Numbered from the stretch's first letter, positions 25,002 through 38,156 are shown. The stretch: 64,000 nucleotides of DNA from Aristolochia californica (GCA_029961685.1 JARWKL010000004.1:33028294-33092293); one strand, 5' to 3'. Notes: generated by a model from the sequence alone, not told the origin. Program-made: numbers and translations.

Positions 25002-26309
25002 TCACTCCCCTCCTGGAAAACGAGGTTGTCTGCAAGCTCGAAGGTAGGTAGACCTGCTGGAAGACGTCGAGGTCCTCCCAAGTGGCAGGGGTTGCGTTAT
25101 TGTGAGACCATTGAACTAGCACTTCTCGTCGCTGAGGATTCTGACGAGCCGCCAAAATTTTAGAGGGCATGAGAGATATATTTCCATCCCCCATGGGGGG
25201 GGGGGGGGGGGGGGGGGTGTGTAAAGAAGGAGTGTGAGGAGGTGCACCGCCTTTGAAAGGCTTGAGGAGGGAAATATGAAAGGCATCGTGGAGCTTAGCT
25301 TTTGGGGGCAGCTGGAGCCTATATGCGACTTCCCCGATCCGTTGAGTAATTTGGAAAGGCCCAAAATATTTTGGTGAGAGCTTGTGCCTGCGGCCTGATA
25401 CGGAAGCTTGTCTGTAATGTTGGAGTTTGAGCCAAACAAAGTCACCTGGGTTGTACTGAATGTCTCTGCTGCCATGATCATAGTAGTCTTTCATACGACT
25501 TTGTGCTTGGCTGAGTCGCTGATGAATAACGGCCAATAACTGATCTCGATCAATGGGAGCTTTCTCAACTGGATCGACTCGGGTGGAGCCATTATCATAA
25601 GAAAAGAGACGTGGAGGGTGCCTACCATACACTATCCGAAATGGGGTTTCCTATAAGGTAGTTTGAAAAGAAGTGTTGTATGTATACTCCGCCCACAGAA
25701 TGCAGTCCACCCATCGTTTAGGGCGGTTACCTACCAAACACCTTAAATACATGGCAAAGGTGCGGTTAAGCACTTTCGTCTGGCCATCAGATTGAGGGTG
25801 ATAGGCTGAGGAATAATTCAGTTTGGTGCTGTAGAATTTGAAAAGATCACGCCAGAATTGACTAGTAAAAACCACATCCCGATCACTAACAATTGACTCC
25901 GGAATGCCATGTAGGCTCACAATGTGGTTAAAGAAGACCCGGGCTACTGATGCCGCAGTGATGGATGCGCCAAGGGAATGAAATGACTGTATTTGGAGAA
26001 TCTGTCCACGACCACCAAAAGAATAAATTTTCCGGAAGACTTCGGAAGTCCCTCAATAAAATTCATAGATAAGTCAGCCCAAACCTGAGTGGGAAGCTGT
26101 AGCAGTTGTAGTACCCCTGCTGGCGATAATGGCTCTGCCTTGTTCGGCTGACACACCTGACAAGCAGCTACATATGAAGTAATGGAAGATTTCATACCAG
26201 CCCAATAAAATTCTTTGCTGATCCGAATGAGTGTCTTTTGAATTCCTTCATGATAGCTGTCATGATACGCAGAGACAACGGTGGCAATCAGATGAGAAGA
26301 CTGAGGCAA
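24979..26309 (-). pseudogene. G1 integrase and C-terminal domain (broken)
   Basis: Read from 26309 down: a zinc-binding part (SYHEGIQKTLIRISKEFYWAG, CQVCQPNKAEP), the DDE core (LSMNFIEGLPKSSGKFILLV; SDRDVVFTSQFWRDL; QSDGQTKVLNRT) and a C-terminal part (VRHKLSPKYFGPFQI-type text, LHDAFHISLLKPF, then a chromodomain-like ILVQWSHNNATPATWEDLD). The core Asp is Asn in MNFIEG and the Glu is Lys in TKVLN, so two of three catalytic residues are lost. There is a TAG at 25650 and frame breaks near 25930. A 23-base G run at 25195-25217 encodes polyproline on this strand. Confidence 0.88.
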
Positions 26310-26324
26310 ATAGATGCAGTGCTT

Positions 26325-28360
26325 CTAGAGAACGATGGTGTCATGAACAGTCCAAGCAGGGGGCATGTTTCTAGCGGCAATGTTCTGAAATAGTTCTTGA
26401 AATTCTGGGGAGCTTCGGTTTATTGCCTTTAAGGAGTCCAATAGGACCGGTGTGGGGTGACTGATGGCAGATAATTGCGGTGAATCTTCTGATATACATG
26501 ACAAAGCATCAACTGCAACATTTAATTTCTCCGCCTTGTGTTCCACTATAAAGTCAAATCCCAGCAATTTACTGATCCACTGCTACTGAGGTGAGGTTGA
26601 AAGACGTTGATCCAGCAGATATTTCAAACTATAATGGTCTGTTCGGATGAGAAAATATCTACCCCATAAATAAGGTTTCCAGTGGTGGACTGCCTTCGCT
26701 AAGCCAATTAGTTCGCGTTCGTATGCGGGTAACTTGTGTTGATGAACTGTGAGTTGTCAGCTAAAATAGGCAATTGGATGGTTGGACTGTTACAACACTA
26801 CCCCAATACCACCTCCTGATGCATCACATTCAACCACGAACGGCTCCTAAAAATTGGGCAACTATAAGACAGATGCCGTGGCCAGGGCTGTCTTTAAAGT
26901 GTGGAAGGTTGTGCTTGTCTCTTCATTCTAAACGAAGGCATTGCGATGTAGCAGGTTGGACAAGAGTGCTGCTAGGCTCGCATAGTTGGAAATGAACTTT
27001 CTGTAATACCCGGCCAAGCCTAAAAAACCCCGTAAGGTAGAGACATTGGTTGGTGGAGGCCACTATGTGATTGCTGCAATTTTGTCCGGGTCCACTGTAA
27101 CCCCTGACGTTGTAATAATGTGCCCCAAATAGACTACCTGTTGTCTCCCAAATGTACACTTGGTCCATTTTAAGTAAAGTCGGTGGGCTCAAATTAGTTG
27201 AAAAACCATGTGTAAATGCTCTAAGTGTTGAGGCCAGGACTTGCTGAAAATTAATATGTCATCAAAGAATACTAACACAAATTTTTCGAGATAATCAGTA
27301 AATACCTCTTCATTAAGGCTTGCAACGTTGAAGGAGCATTGGAGAGACTGAATGGCATGACCAAAAGTTCAAAGTGGCCATGATGCGTCCTGAACGCTGT
27401 TTTATGAATGTTCGGAGAGTACATATGAACCTGATGATATCCTGAGCGCAAATCGAGCTTAGTGAAAATTTGAGCGCCATGCATTTCATCCAATAACTCA
27501 TCTACAATCGGTATGGGGAACTTGTCCTTGATAGTCTTGGAATTCAATTCCCGATAGTCCACGCAAAATCTCCAAGTATTGTCCTGTTTCTTGACTAACA
27601 AGACTGGAGAAGAGAAAGGGGACGTACTTCTTTGGATGAGGCCTTGCTCGAGCATCCTTTTGCATTGTTGTTCAATTTCTTCTTTTTGTAGGTGGGGGTA
27701 GCGATAGGGGCGCACCACCACCACTTTAGAACCAGCCTTCAACAAAATTCTGTGGTTACACTGTCTCAGAGGCGGGATGCCTGTTGGTTCCTGAAAGATA
27801 ATGCTATACTCATCCAACAATTTTTGTAAAGTAGTGGGCGAAGGATGCTGTTGTTGGAGTACATGTAAGTATGGAGGAATTGCAGTCTTGCTGCCCTGAA
27901 AAGTGTACTTTTGGCCTACCATCTCAAAGCTCATGGTCAAGTCTACGAAATCCCACGAAATGGGACCCAAAGCTTGCAGCCATTTAATTCCGAGAACCAT
28001 ATCGAATCCGGCGAGAGTGATAATAAGAAATTCTGCCTTGAATTGATGAACTTCAATGGAAAACAACACTGCCTTGCTGATCCCATAACTTGGAAGTTTT
28101 TCGCCATTAGCCACTGACACTGAAGTGACTGGACGAGGCTGCACCTGAAGTTGTTACTGCTGGGCCGCATTGAAGCTTATGAAATTATGGGTACTCCCTG
28201 AGTCAACTAGACTAAGGAGAGGTTGCTCATTGACAAGGGCATATAGTTGCATTGTTTTGGTGGATTGGAGGCTAGTAATGGCGTGGAGAGAAATTTCAAG
28301 TTCTTTTTCTTCCTCCACTGGCTCTGCGCTTTCCGGATCTTCCTCCTCATCATCTTCCAC
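26325..28360 (-). pseudogene. G1 protease, reverse transcriptase and RNase H (broken)
   Basis: From 28360 down: an acidic linker, the retropepsin motif LVDSGSTHNFIS, then RT text ([46 protein letters not shown]). After a frameshift near 27300 an intact FFDDIL catalytic motif lies at about 27258-27269. RNase H follows in broken frames to 26325, ending LGFDFIVEHKAEKLNVAVDAL. At least three separate reading frames are needed, so no functional polyprotein is made. Confidence 0.88.
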
Positions 28361-28415
28361 TTCTAATCAAAACAACTTCTGACATTGATGTCCAAATGTG
28401 TACTTTTCATCACAA

Positions 28416-28726
28416 TTATAACATAAGCCTCATGACCATCTCTGCTCTGTTCAATTTTCTGATGAATGCAAGTTGAGACTGACTGGACTTGGGAGCTGAG
28501 GAGGGATTTGTAGTGGAATTGGAACGCCATGTGGATGTGGTGCCAGCAGTGGACCTGCTATTTTGCCAAGGCGGCCTACGGTTATGAATTTTCTGTTTGG
28601 CCTCTAATGTCCTGACCAAGTTCATTGCTCGGGCTAAATTAGAGGGAGCAAGGAGTTCCACCTCTAACCGGAGAGACTCCGTTAAGCCTACAGTAAAGAA
28701 CTCCACCTATTGGTCCACTCGAACCC
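28416..28726 (-). pseudogene. G1 gag, C-terminal part
   Basis: This contains the GLTESLRLEVELLAPSNLARA core shared with G2 (29962) and G3 (44415). A C-x2-C-x4-H-x4-C knuckle follows just downstream (YNCDEKYTFGHQC text near 28395-28430). It has a TAG in the VDQ*VEFF segment near 28711. It is cut at 28727 by G2 and resumes at 39907. Confidence 0.82.
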
Positions 28727-29231
28727 TGTTATGGACTCGATAGCCGAATGAGTCATACAAAGGTGACGCGGTAGAATAGGTGACTCGGAGAAGATCACTC
28801 AAGTAACTTAGGACTTATGTTTGAATTAATGCAGCTTCTTATGTTTGAATTAATGAAGCTCATAGAGCATAAAAGCCAGTGGCAATTCTATAAAAACAGT
28901 AATTTCTCCTCAACGTGTTAGCTTAAGAGGACGGAATAAATGAATGGAAGTAAGTTGAATTTGAAACAAACAGGATCAAGGTTCTCCTCTGACGATCCTA
29001 GGTTGTGGACTCCCTTCACAAGCCGTAGGTTATGGACTCCCTTCAAGAGCCGGGTTATCCCCTTCATTCCATTTTCCGATCACTCTCTCTTCATCCTCAT
29101 CTCTCGTCATTCACACAGAACCCAGAAACTTAGGTAGATCAGGGAGACCCCGACACCCTGGTGCTGAACCTGAACTAGACGAAGACCTCTCCTTCCGTCG
29201 GGTTACTCGGTCCATGGTCAGAGACCATAAC
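28727..29231 (+). repeat. G2 5' LTR
   Basis: It starts TGTTATGGACTCGATAGCCG and ends GAGACCATAACA (505 bp). It is clearly the partner of 39395-39901, with scattered differences. Confidence 0.95.
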
Positions 29232-29253
29232 ACATTGGTATCAGAGCAGGTGA

Positions 29254-30258
29254 ATATGGGGGAGACTTCAAGCAAGGAAGAACTAATTGCAAGGGTCATG
29301 GAAGAGGTTAACGCAAGGCAGGACGAAACAGAGGGTCATTTGGCAACCTTGATGGACAGTAGAATCTCTCAGTTGATCTCTCAGTCGGTCTCTCAAGCGG
29401 TATCTCAACAAGTCGAAGAGATCACACAGAGAGTCTATGAGATACTCTCAGCACGGACAAATCCTCCGAATAGGGGACACACATAACACAATGGCCAGGG
29501 GGGACATTTCAGTACGAATGGGGGATGTCCAGAGCACACTGGCCCGAGCAATGGCCCCATTCCAAGGTACACTACAATGGATTTTCCAATCTTTAATGGG
29601 TCAGAGGACCCTTTAAGTTGCTTGTACCGATGAGAATTTTTTTTCCCATAAACGAACTGTTGCAGGAGACCAAGTTGGTTTGGCCGCCTTCCACATGCTT
29701 GATGAAGAGCAACTGTGGGGCCACCAACTGGAAATGGAACATCCGGGTATAGGTTGGGAAGACTTTAAATACTTGTGCACCATTTGGTTTGGCCCACCAA
29801 CCCACAGCAACCCTCTGGGCGATTTAATTCTCTTATGACAGACCGAAAGTGTCACCGAATACCAAAAATTATTTCAGGAGATGCGAGCCTGTGCTTACAA
29901 ACTCGTCAGAGTGGATTAGCATGTTAACTTCTTCACAGCCTATTTAAATGAGGCCCTGAGGTTGGAAGTAGAACTCCTTGCTCCCTCAGATTTGACGCGA
30001 GCTATGAATTTAGCCCGAGCCTTGGAGGCCAAACATAAGTTTCAAACCAGAAAGACAATGTGGCCAAGTGGGAAACCCAACTCAAGAGGGTCCTCCACAA
30101 CCTCCCAATGGCGCAGCAGTGCTTACACACCCCCTCCTTCCACACAAAAACCCTCTCCAACAAACCCAACATTCATAAAAAAATTAACCAGAGCCAATTT
30201 GGAAGCCGGGAAAGAAAAAGGGTTATGCTGTAATTGTGATGAACACTGTACATTCTAG
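29254..30258 (+). pseudogene. G2 gag (broken)
   Basis: The N-terminal frame starts MGETSSKEELIARVMEEVNA and has a Gln/Ser-rich coiled-coil-like stretch to 29486. After frame breaks the capsid core appears (LRLEVELLAPSDLTRAMNLA near 29955-30015), then a CNCDEHC knuckle near 30226-30250 with the last spacing disturbed by a TAG. The TAG at 29917-29919 lies where G1 has a Gln codon. Confidence 0.82.
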
Positions 30259-30379
30259 CACCACTGCAAGAAACTCTTTTGGTTAGAAATGGAAGAGGAA
30301 GAAGAGGAAGAACAATCAATTGAACACATTGATATTGAGGAACCTTCTGTATCTTTACACGCCATCACCAGCATTCAGA

Positions 30380-32355
30380 CCACCACAACAATGTAGGTCT
30401 GTGCTTTGGTTGGCACCCAACCACTAGTAGGTCTAGTGGACTTCGACAGCATGCACAATTTTATCAGCTTCACAGTAGCAAAGTATTTGCAACTTCCGAT
30501 TCAATCTCAGCCGACCGCTTCCATATCTGTTGCCAATGGGGAAAAAGATCCGAGCTATGGGGTCAGCAAGTTTGTCTTGTTTTCCATTGCTGGTCACACA
30601 TTCTCAGCAGATTTTTTTATCATCCCACTAGTTGGATTTGATTTGGTTTTGGGCATTAAGTGGCTCCAAACATTAGGGCCGATCTTTTGGGATTTCGCAG
30701 CACTTAGAATGAGCTTTGAATTGTACAACCAAAGAATTACACTACAGAGCCGTCATACAGAGGGTTCCGTACAACTTCATAGCATGCAACACCAGCAGCC
30801 CACAACAACCACTTTGGATTTATTGTTGGACAAGTTTACAGATCTCTTTCACCTACCCAACAATCTCCCACCATTGCACCATAGTGACCACAGAATCTGT
30901 TTGAAGGCTGGCTCCGAGGTGGTGGTGGTGTGACCATATAGATACCCCCACCTTCAAAAAGATGAGATTGAAAGGCAATGCACTTTGATGTTGGACCAAG
31001 GCCTCATACGACTGAGTGCCTCTCCTTTCTCGTCTTCAGTCCTTTTGGTGAAGAAGAATGTTCACACATGGAGGTTTTGCATTGATTACAGGGAATTAAA
31101 TGCAAAGGCCATTAAGGACAAGTTTCCATTTCTGGTGGTGGATGAGTTACTAGATGAAGTCCACGGGGAAAAGTTTTTCACCAAGTTTGACTTGCTGTCC
31201 GGCTATCATCAGGTCAGAATGTATCCTCTGGACATCGAGAAAACAACCTTCCGCACTCACCATGGTCATTTTGAGTTCATTGTCATGCCCTTTGGTCTAT
31301 CCAATGCGCCATCCACATTTCAGGCATTAATGATTGAGGTATTTCGCTGATATCTCAGAAAATTTTTTCTCGTTTTCTTTAACAATATCTTGATTTTCAG
31401 CAAGTGCTGGCTTCAACACCCCAAAGACCTGCGTCTGGTTTTCAGCCTCCTTTGGACTCATCAATTATATTTAAAGCGCTCCAAGTGCTCATTTGGTCAT
31501 ACATAGGTTGCCTATTTGGGTCATGTTATTACAGCAACAAGAGTTACTATGGATCCGACATAGATTGAGGCAATACTGCAGTGGCCACCACCCCAAAACG
31601 TTGCTGTATTAAGAGGTTTTTTGGGCTTAGCAAGGTATTACCAAAAATTTATCCACAATTATGCACACCTCACAACATTCTTATCTAACCTGCTATGATG
31701 TAATGCCTTCCTCTGGACTGATGCAACCGAGACCTCATTCCACATGCTCAAGCAAGCTCTTGCCTCAACACCGGTACTTCAGCTACCAAATTTTGAAGAT
31801 GTGTTTGTGCTTGAATGTGATGCATCCGACAATGGTATTGGGGCAGTTCTTCACCAATCCTAGCATCCCATACTGCAGCCGTCAGCTAGCCCTCCACCAT
31901 CATAAATTACCAGCATACGAAAGAGAATTAATTGGTTTAGCGAAGGCCGTACAGAACTGGAGACCATATTTGTGGGGCCGCTTTTTTCTCATCCGCAGTG
32001 ATCACTCTAGTCTGAAGTTCTTCTTGGACCAACGCATCTCCACCCCACCACATCAGCACTGGATAAGAAAGCTCATGGGATTTGATTTTACAGTCGAACA
32101 CAAACCTGGTCCCTTGAACAAAGCCGCCGATGCTCTCTCCCGTCGCTCAGATGAAGCATTGTAACTTGCAGCCATCAGTCAGCCCACGCCTCTGCTGCTA
32201 GAGTTCATCCATCAGAAGCACCAGACCACACCAGAATTACAGCAGTTGTCTCAACGAATTACAGCAAGCCAGATGGCATCTCACTGGTCCCTCCATGATC
32301 ATCTCATCCTTTACAAATGGCGCTTCTTCCTAGTGCCTTCTTCTCCCTTGGTGCT
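30380..32355 (+). pseudogene. G2 protease, reverse transcriptase and RNase H (broken)
   Basis: The protease motif is degenerate (LVDFDSMHNFIS instead of LVDSGSTHNFIS). RT text runs through [20 protein letters not shown] and [12 protein letters not shown]. Stops include TAG 30394-30396 (CAG in G3) and TGA 30931-30933 (Arg in G1 and G3). The RT catalytic motif reads FFNNIL at 31375-31392, both Asp changed to Asn. RNase H ends with FDFTVEHKPGPLNKAADALS near 32080-32140. C1 cuts the element at 32356. Confidence 0.88.
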
Positions 32356-32744
32356 TGTGGAATTTAGGATCTCATGAAAGGAACTTTAGATCAACGAGGA
32401 AGAAGAAGAAGAAGAGAGAAGGAGAGGAGAAGAAAAAGGACGTGGAAGAAGAGAGTTTGGATTAAGGGAAAAGAGGTTTATGTCAAAGTGAAAATGAGGG
32501 CTGGACGAATTTTTTGGAAAGAGAGGAGAGTGCTTCAATGCTCTACCTTTTAGCCAATGCCTTTATTTGTAGTCTTTACAATGCCCATAGGGCTACAACT
32601 TGTTGAAATAAAAGACATAAAAAGAACACATATTTACACCTCTATGCCATCTTTAAGTGAAGTATCCTAATTCACACATGTGCAACTCCTTTGACGTGTG
32701 AGTTTCTTGCCTTGAGCTTGTGGGCTTGAGCCCATCTTCCAACA
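32356..32744 (-). repeat. C1 3' LTR
   Basis: On the minus strand it starts TGTTGGAAGATGGGCTC and ends ..TAAATTCCACA (389 bp). Confidence 0.95.
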
Positions 32745-33023
32745 CTCCCCCTCAAGCTGGAGGAGAAAAGATATAAAAAATACCCGGCTTGCCACATATA
32801 AACGATAGGATTTTAGATGTAATGGGTTTAGTGAGAATATCAGCTACTTGCTCTTGTGATGACACATGTTTGAGAGATATTATTCCTGCTTGAAACTTCT
32901 CCCGTATAAAATGACAATCCACCTCAATATGTTTAGTTCTTTAATGAAAAATTGAATTTGAAGTAATATGAATGACTGCTTGATTATCACAATGCAGACC
33001 CATGGACCCTCTTTTATAAAAAC

Positions 33024-34313
33024 CTAGTTCGGTAAGAAGGGTCCTAACCCATAAAAGCTCGCTAACGGTATGGGCCATAGCTCTGTATTCGGCTTAGGCG
33101 CTAGATCTTGCAACCACATTTTGCTTCTTAATTTTCCATGTAACCAAGTTTCTTCCAACCGGAGTACAATATCCTGATGTAGATTTTCTATTATCAGGTG
33201 ATCCAGCCCAATCTGCATCAGAGAAGCCTTCTATGTTGAAGTGCCCATGTTTTTTATACATGATTCCTCTTCCTGGAGCTCCTTTTAGGTAACGTAATAT
33301 TCTCTCTAAAGCCTGCCAGTGGGTAATTTGTGGTTTGTGCATGAATTGACTCACCACACTTACACCATATGATATGTCTGGCCTAGTTACTGTGAGATAA
33401 ATTAGTTTTCCCACGAGTCTGTGGCACATAATTTTACATTTGTATCCATAGGTGTGTCAACTGGTCTACAATCCTTCATTTCTGTTTGTTCAAGGAGATC
33501 CAAGACATATTTCCTTTGGGATAATATTATCCCATGTTTGGATTGAAGAACTTCTATACCCAAAAAATATTTAGGCATACCAAGGTCTTTAGTCTTGAAG
33601 TCCTGACATATCATCTTCTTCACCTCTTGTATGCTCAAAGCAACATCACCGGTTAAGATAATATCATCCACATATATGGCCAATAATATTTTCCCTTTGA
33701 CCGTATTTTTATAATGTACGGAATGATCAATCGAGCACCGATGAAAACTAAACTGTAGAAGTGTTGGACTAAATTTATCAAACCACGCCCGAGGGGACTG
33801 CTTAAGCCCATATAAAGATTTTTTTAACCGGCATACTGACTCCCCCTCAACCACATAACCAGGTGGTTGGACCATATAAATTTCCTCACTTATATCACTA
33901 TTTAAAAAAACATTTTTAACATCCAATTGATAGACGGGCCATGATGAGTTAGTAGCAATAGACAAGATGATGCGTACCGAATTCAATTTTACAACAGGAG
34001 AGAAGGTCTCCTCATAATCTATCCCATAGCACTGCGTATAGCCCTTAGCAATGATTCGAGCTTTAAGACGAGAAACCGATCCATCCGGATTATGTTTTAC
34101 TGAAAAAACCCATCTACAACTAACCGGTCTTTTACCTTTCGGGAGTGATGTTAAGGACCAAGTTTGATTTTCGTATAAGGCGTGCATTTCTTCATCCATA
34201 GCCGCCTTCCATCCTGGATGCCTCAGAGCCTCCTGATACGACTGTGGAATTGAAGTAGAAGAAAGAGACGCAAGGAACTGAAAACATTCGGAAGACAAGT
34301 GATGGTGAGACAT
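33024..34313 (-). pseudogene. C1 reverse transcriptase and RNase H
   Basis: RT from 34313: PQSYQEALRHPGWKAAMDEE, then the RLKARIIAKGY and YEETFSPVVKL motifs, LDVKNVFLNSDISEEIYM, SLYGLKQSPRAWFDKF, and the catalytic YVDDIILTGD. A frame break near 33410-33430 separates it from RNase H (RPDISYGVSVVSQFMHKP, FSDADWAGSPDNRKSTSG). RNase H is then stopped near 33094 in the SSA*AEYRAMA segment. RT catalytic residues are intact. Confidence 0.92.
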
Positions 34314-34360
34314 AAAATTTGAGATAGGATGCGAAGTAGTACAAGAACGACGCTCATTTC

Positions 34361-35362
34361 TTAAAGCAATAGCCGAGTATCAAATTCAGGCCCATACATA
34401 GGAGGAGAAGGACTTACCTCTGGTGGATCCGACAACTCCACAGGTGAAGGAACGACTGGTGCATCAGGGGATGAGTTAACTTCAAGATGAAAAGGCACAA
34501 GTGGACAAGGAGTAGTAGAAGGACAAGTCCATCCTGGAGGAGCATCATGGGAGGAGTAGAAGGAGGTGTCCTCAAGGAAAGTCACATCCCTAGAGATAAA
34601 CATCCTCTAAAGGGTAGGATTGTAACAAACATAGCTTTTTCGGGTGCGAGAGTACCCCAAAAAAATGCAACTCATAGACCGAGGATCAAGTTTATTTTTA
34701 TGTGGGGATGTAATATGAACAAAACACGTACATCCAAACACTTTCAAAGGAAGAGAAAAAAGATCTTCACCATTAAATTACATAGAGTAAGGAGTTTTAT
34801 GATGAAGGACTGATGAAGGTAGCCTATTAATAAGAAAGCATGCTGTAAGTATAGCATGAGGCCAATAGAAATAGGGTACCTTCATAGAGTAGAGGAGGCC
34901 CCAAGCAATTTCAATAAGATGACGTTTCTTCCTTTCAACAACACCATTTTGTTGAGGATTATAGGCACATGATGTTTGATGAATAAGCCCATTACTCTCA
35001 AAAAAGGATTTGAATTCATGAGACATGTATTCCTTAGCATTATCAGATCTAAGGATTTGAATTGTCTTCCCAAATTGTGTCAAGACCATAGCATGAAAAA
35101 TTTTAAACAAAGGAAGAATTTTTGAACGCTCTTTAAATAAATATAATCAAGTCACTCGAGTAAAATCATCAACAAAAATGACAAAATATTTAACTTGGGA
35201 AATATTTGAGACACATAACGGTCCCCATACATCAGAATGTATTAGATCAAAAGGAGCAGTACTTGTAGTTGTAAGACGAGGAGAATATGTACTCCTAATA
35301 TGTTTACTTAATTGACAAACCTCACAACTGAAATTAGAAAGGTTTTTTAAGGATAGAAGCAA
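34361..35362 (-). pseudogene. C1 integrase (broken)
   Basis: It shows the Cys-containing zinc part (CEVCQLSKHIRSTY) and DDE core (LIHSDVWGP; ILRSDNAKEYMSHEFK; PQQNGVVERKKRHL), with the three acidic residues retained. Frame breaks lie near 35145 (RVT*LYLF) and 34780 (YSM*FNGED). The last part (MFISRDVTFLEDTSFY) is in another frame at 34603. Confidence 0.88.
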
Positions 35363-35395
35363 AGAATGAAGTGAAGGGGTAGACGGATGACCAAG

Positions 35396-36859
35396 TCAGT
35401 TGTGCCAAAGTTGGGCCTCAGATGTAGTGGATGATAATGCAGCTATTGGTGGAAGAGTGAAGTAGTACAAACCCCACTTTTCATGGCCGCCACCAATTAC
35501 CTGCTTCGTAGTGAGAACCTGAAATATACAAGAAGACGGTGAGAAGGTGATAGAGCAATTTAAATGTTTGGTTAATTGACTAACCGAGAGCAAATTTAAA
35601 GGAAATTGAGGGACAAACAAAATATCGTGAAGGGGAATAGATGAGGTAAGAGAGGTGGAACCTTTGCCAAGGACCTTGGTTTGGGTACCACTAGAAATAG
35701 TAACGAATTTCTGAGGATAACAATGAGACAAGGACTGCAACAAGTGTTTGTTACTTGATAGATGTTCAGAGGCCCCAGAGTCAATGATCCAAGAGGAAGA
35801 GAAAGAAGAGGAAGAAAGCATACCTGAGGCAATAGTGGTGACAGCAGTAGATGATGAGGGAATAGATGATTCCATGAAGGACTTCATTTTCTGAAATACA
35901 ACATAGTATTCAACAGTAAGAGTCACATTTTCGGAGGATGATTCAGCCTTATCTTCTTGTTTCTCAACACTAACAGAGACTGGGTTAGTCGTGGCCCAAT
36001 CAAGCTTGCCATGAAGTTTCCAAAATGTTGCCACAAGGTGGTTCTGACCGCCACAGTAAGTGCAAATTCGAGGCTCAGTACGGGAAGAATTCGGACCCGT
36101 TCTACCACCTCTATTTTCAGCCCCTCTCATAGTTCGATACCCTCTCATATTTCTACTCCGTCCTCAGTGTGAGGAAGATGTACCCCGATTGCCGGAGAAC
36201 ATCACCGATGAGGCATCAATAGGAGAAGGAGGGGATGGATCCGATATCCGAAGTAATGTAGCACTAATGTCATCGAAGGATGGAAGAGCGGAAGAACTTA
36301 GAAGCTGAGTTTTGGCAACCTCAAGGTAAGGTTTAATATTCGATAAGCAAATGGCTGCTGCCAAAGCTTCTCGTTGTCGTTCTTGAATGGCAATATCAGT
36401 GGAGTATGGCTGAGCTAGTTTCCTTTCTTGGAGAAGGCCTCGAAACCGTGCTAAAAATTCATGAATATAATCTTCATGTCTCGTATGCAGCATATTTAAG
36501 ACATCATATATTTTTTGTAATGATGTAGTACTTGAGTAAAGCTTAGCACAAGTGTCCCATATGTCCTTGGCGGTTTCCAAGTGGACCACATTGTTAGCCA
36601 CATGCTCTTCCATGCTATTGATGAGCCAACTTATCACCATGTTATCATGCTTAACCCACTTGTGGGAGGTCTCATCTTCTTCATCAATTGGAGGAGGAAA
36701 TTTAATAACGTGGCTTAAGAGGTCATGAGTAATAAGAACCCTCCGAACCGATTGTGACCATCTCATGTAATTGGAGAGACCTCTAAGTGGAATTGTAGTA
36801 ATACTGAGTATATCACTCTTATTACTATTGTGTCCACTCTCCATGATGAGGCAAATCAA
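35396..36859 (-). pseudogene. C1 gag and protease (broken)
   Basis: From 36859: a UBN2-type capsid (LSNYMRWSQSVRRVL, AKDIWDTCAKLYSSTTSLQK, LARFRGLLQERKLAQPY). After a stop at 36164, a frame from 36148 holds the zinc knuckle CTYCGGQNHLVATFWKLH, whose last Cys is replaced by Phe. The aspartic protease motif follows (WIIDSGASEHLSSNKHLL). The element's GAG-pre-integrase text ends at LWHN*LGHPS near 35396. Confidence 0.88.
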
Positions 36860-37741
36860 ATGTGGACGTCAAGGGAAGGGGCCTTCTTCAAAGAACAATT
36901 ACTTAATGTAATTTGAAGAACCCGTGGACCAAATCAGTCACCAAAAAAGAGAACAAGAACCAATTTCTTTCACGAGAGCAAGCACCAAATTATCAATAAA
37001 TTTGTGCCTTTAGCAAGTGAGAATAACATCCAGTCATCACTCAACTCCTCTTGTATTCTTAAAAACAAAGAGAAGAGGTAGATGCAACTGATTAGGCCTT
37101 AATCCAAACTCCAATACAAACCGAGAGATAGAGAAAATATTTAGAGAAGGTTTAAAGGCAAATCAAGATACTTGGAAGAAATTTATCTTCAGCTCATGGG
37201 ATACTTCAACGTAAAAAAAATTCAATTGTTGAAGTTCAAAAGGAACTACAAAGGGTAAATGGCTGCTGGAATTTCACAAAACATATATTGGGCATCCAAC
37301 AACATAACACAAACCCATGAGCAACATTAAGTAGGAGAAGCTACAGAAACATGTGCTAGAATTCTACCTCAAATGAGATTGATCCAAGTTACATAAAGGT
37401 AATTGAATCTCACCCATCAATCTTAATAAGACGCAAACAACAAATGATCTTGATCACGTTTGTAATTGATTTACAAGAAGATCAAGATTATAACATCAAT
37501 TTAGTCATAAAAATAAATCTTCACAACATATAAAGATTTATCTTGACTTGATGTGATTCAAAGTTCAAGAAGTAGAAAAAAATAGTAAAGAGGAGTATGT
37601 AAATAAGGAAAGGAAATAAAATGTAAATAAGAAGAGAATGAACTTATCTCTTCATGACTGAACTCCTTCTTTTACAACTTCTTGAACAAATTCTATAATA
37701 ACTTCATCAAGAGAGATCCTAAAGTCCTTGCTCTGATACCA

Positions 37742-38151
37742 TGTGGAATTTAGGATTTCATGAAAGGAAATTTAGATAAACGAGAAAGAAGAAGAAGAAG
37801 AGAGAAGGAGAGGAGAAGAAGAAGGACGTGGAAGGAGAGAGTTTGGATTAAGGGAAAAGAGGTTTGCGTCAAAGTCAAAATGAGGGCTGGACGAATTTGT
37901 GGAATGAGAGGAGAGTACTTCAATGCTCTACCTCTTAGCCAATGCCTTTATTTGTAGTCTTTACAATGCCCTTAGGGCTACAACTTGTTGAAATAAAAGA
38001 CATAAAAAGAACACATATTTACACCTCTATGCCATCTTTAAGTGAAGTATCATAATTCACACATGTACAACTCCTTTGACGCACATGTGCAACTCCTTTG
38101 ACGTGTGAGTTTCTTGCCTTGAGCTTGTGGGCTTGAGCCCATTTTCCAACA
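37742..38151 (-). repeat. C1 5' LTR
   Basis: It is 410 bp. It is longer than its partner mainly because CACATGTNCAACTCCTTTGACG is present twice (38057-38104), a roughly 22-bp duplication acquired after insertion or lost from the other copy. Confidence 0.95.
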
Positions 38152-38156
38152 GTGCT

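Larger units (their letters stand above)
32356..38151 (-). mobile_element. C1: full-length copia element inserted in G2
   Basis: LTRs at 32356-32744 and 37742-38151 are flanked by target-site duplication GTGCT (32351-32355 and 38152-38156). On the minus strand the primer site TGGTATCAGAGC (about 37729-37741) follows the 5' LTR, and the tract CCAGCTTGAGGGGGAG precedes the 3' LTR. The gene order gag, integrase, RT, RNase H is that of Ty1/copia. 36860-37728 is the untranslated leader with no gene. Total length is 5.8 kb. A few stops and frame breaks make it inactive. Confidence 0.96.
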
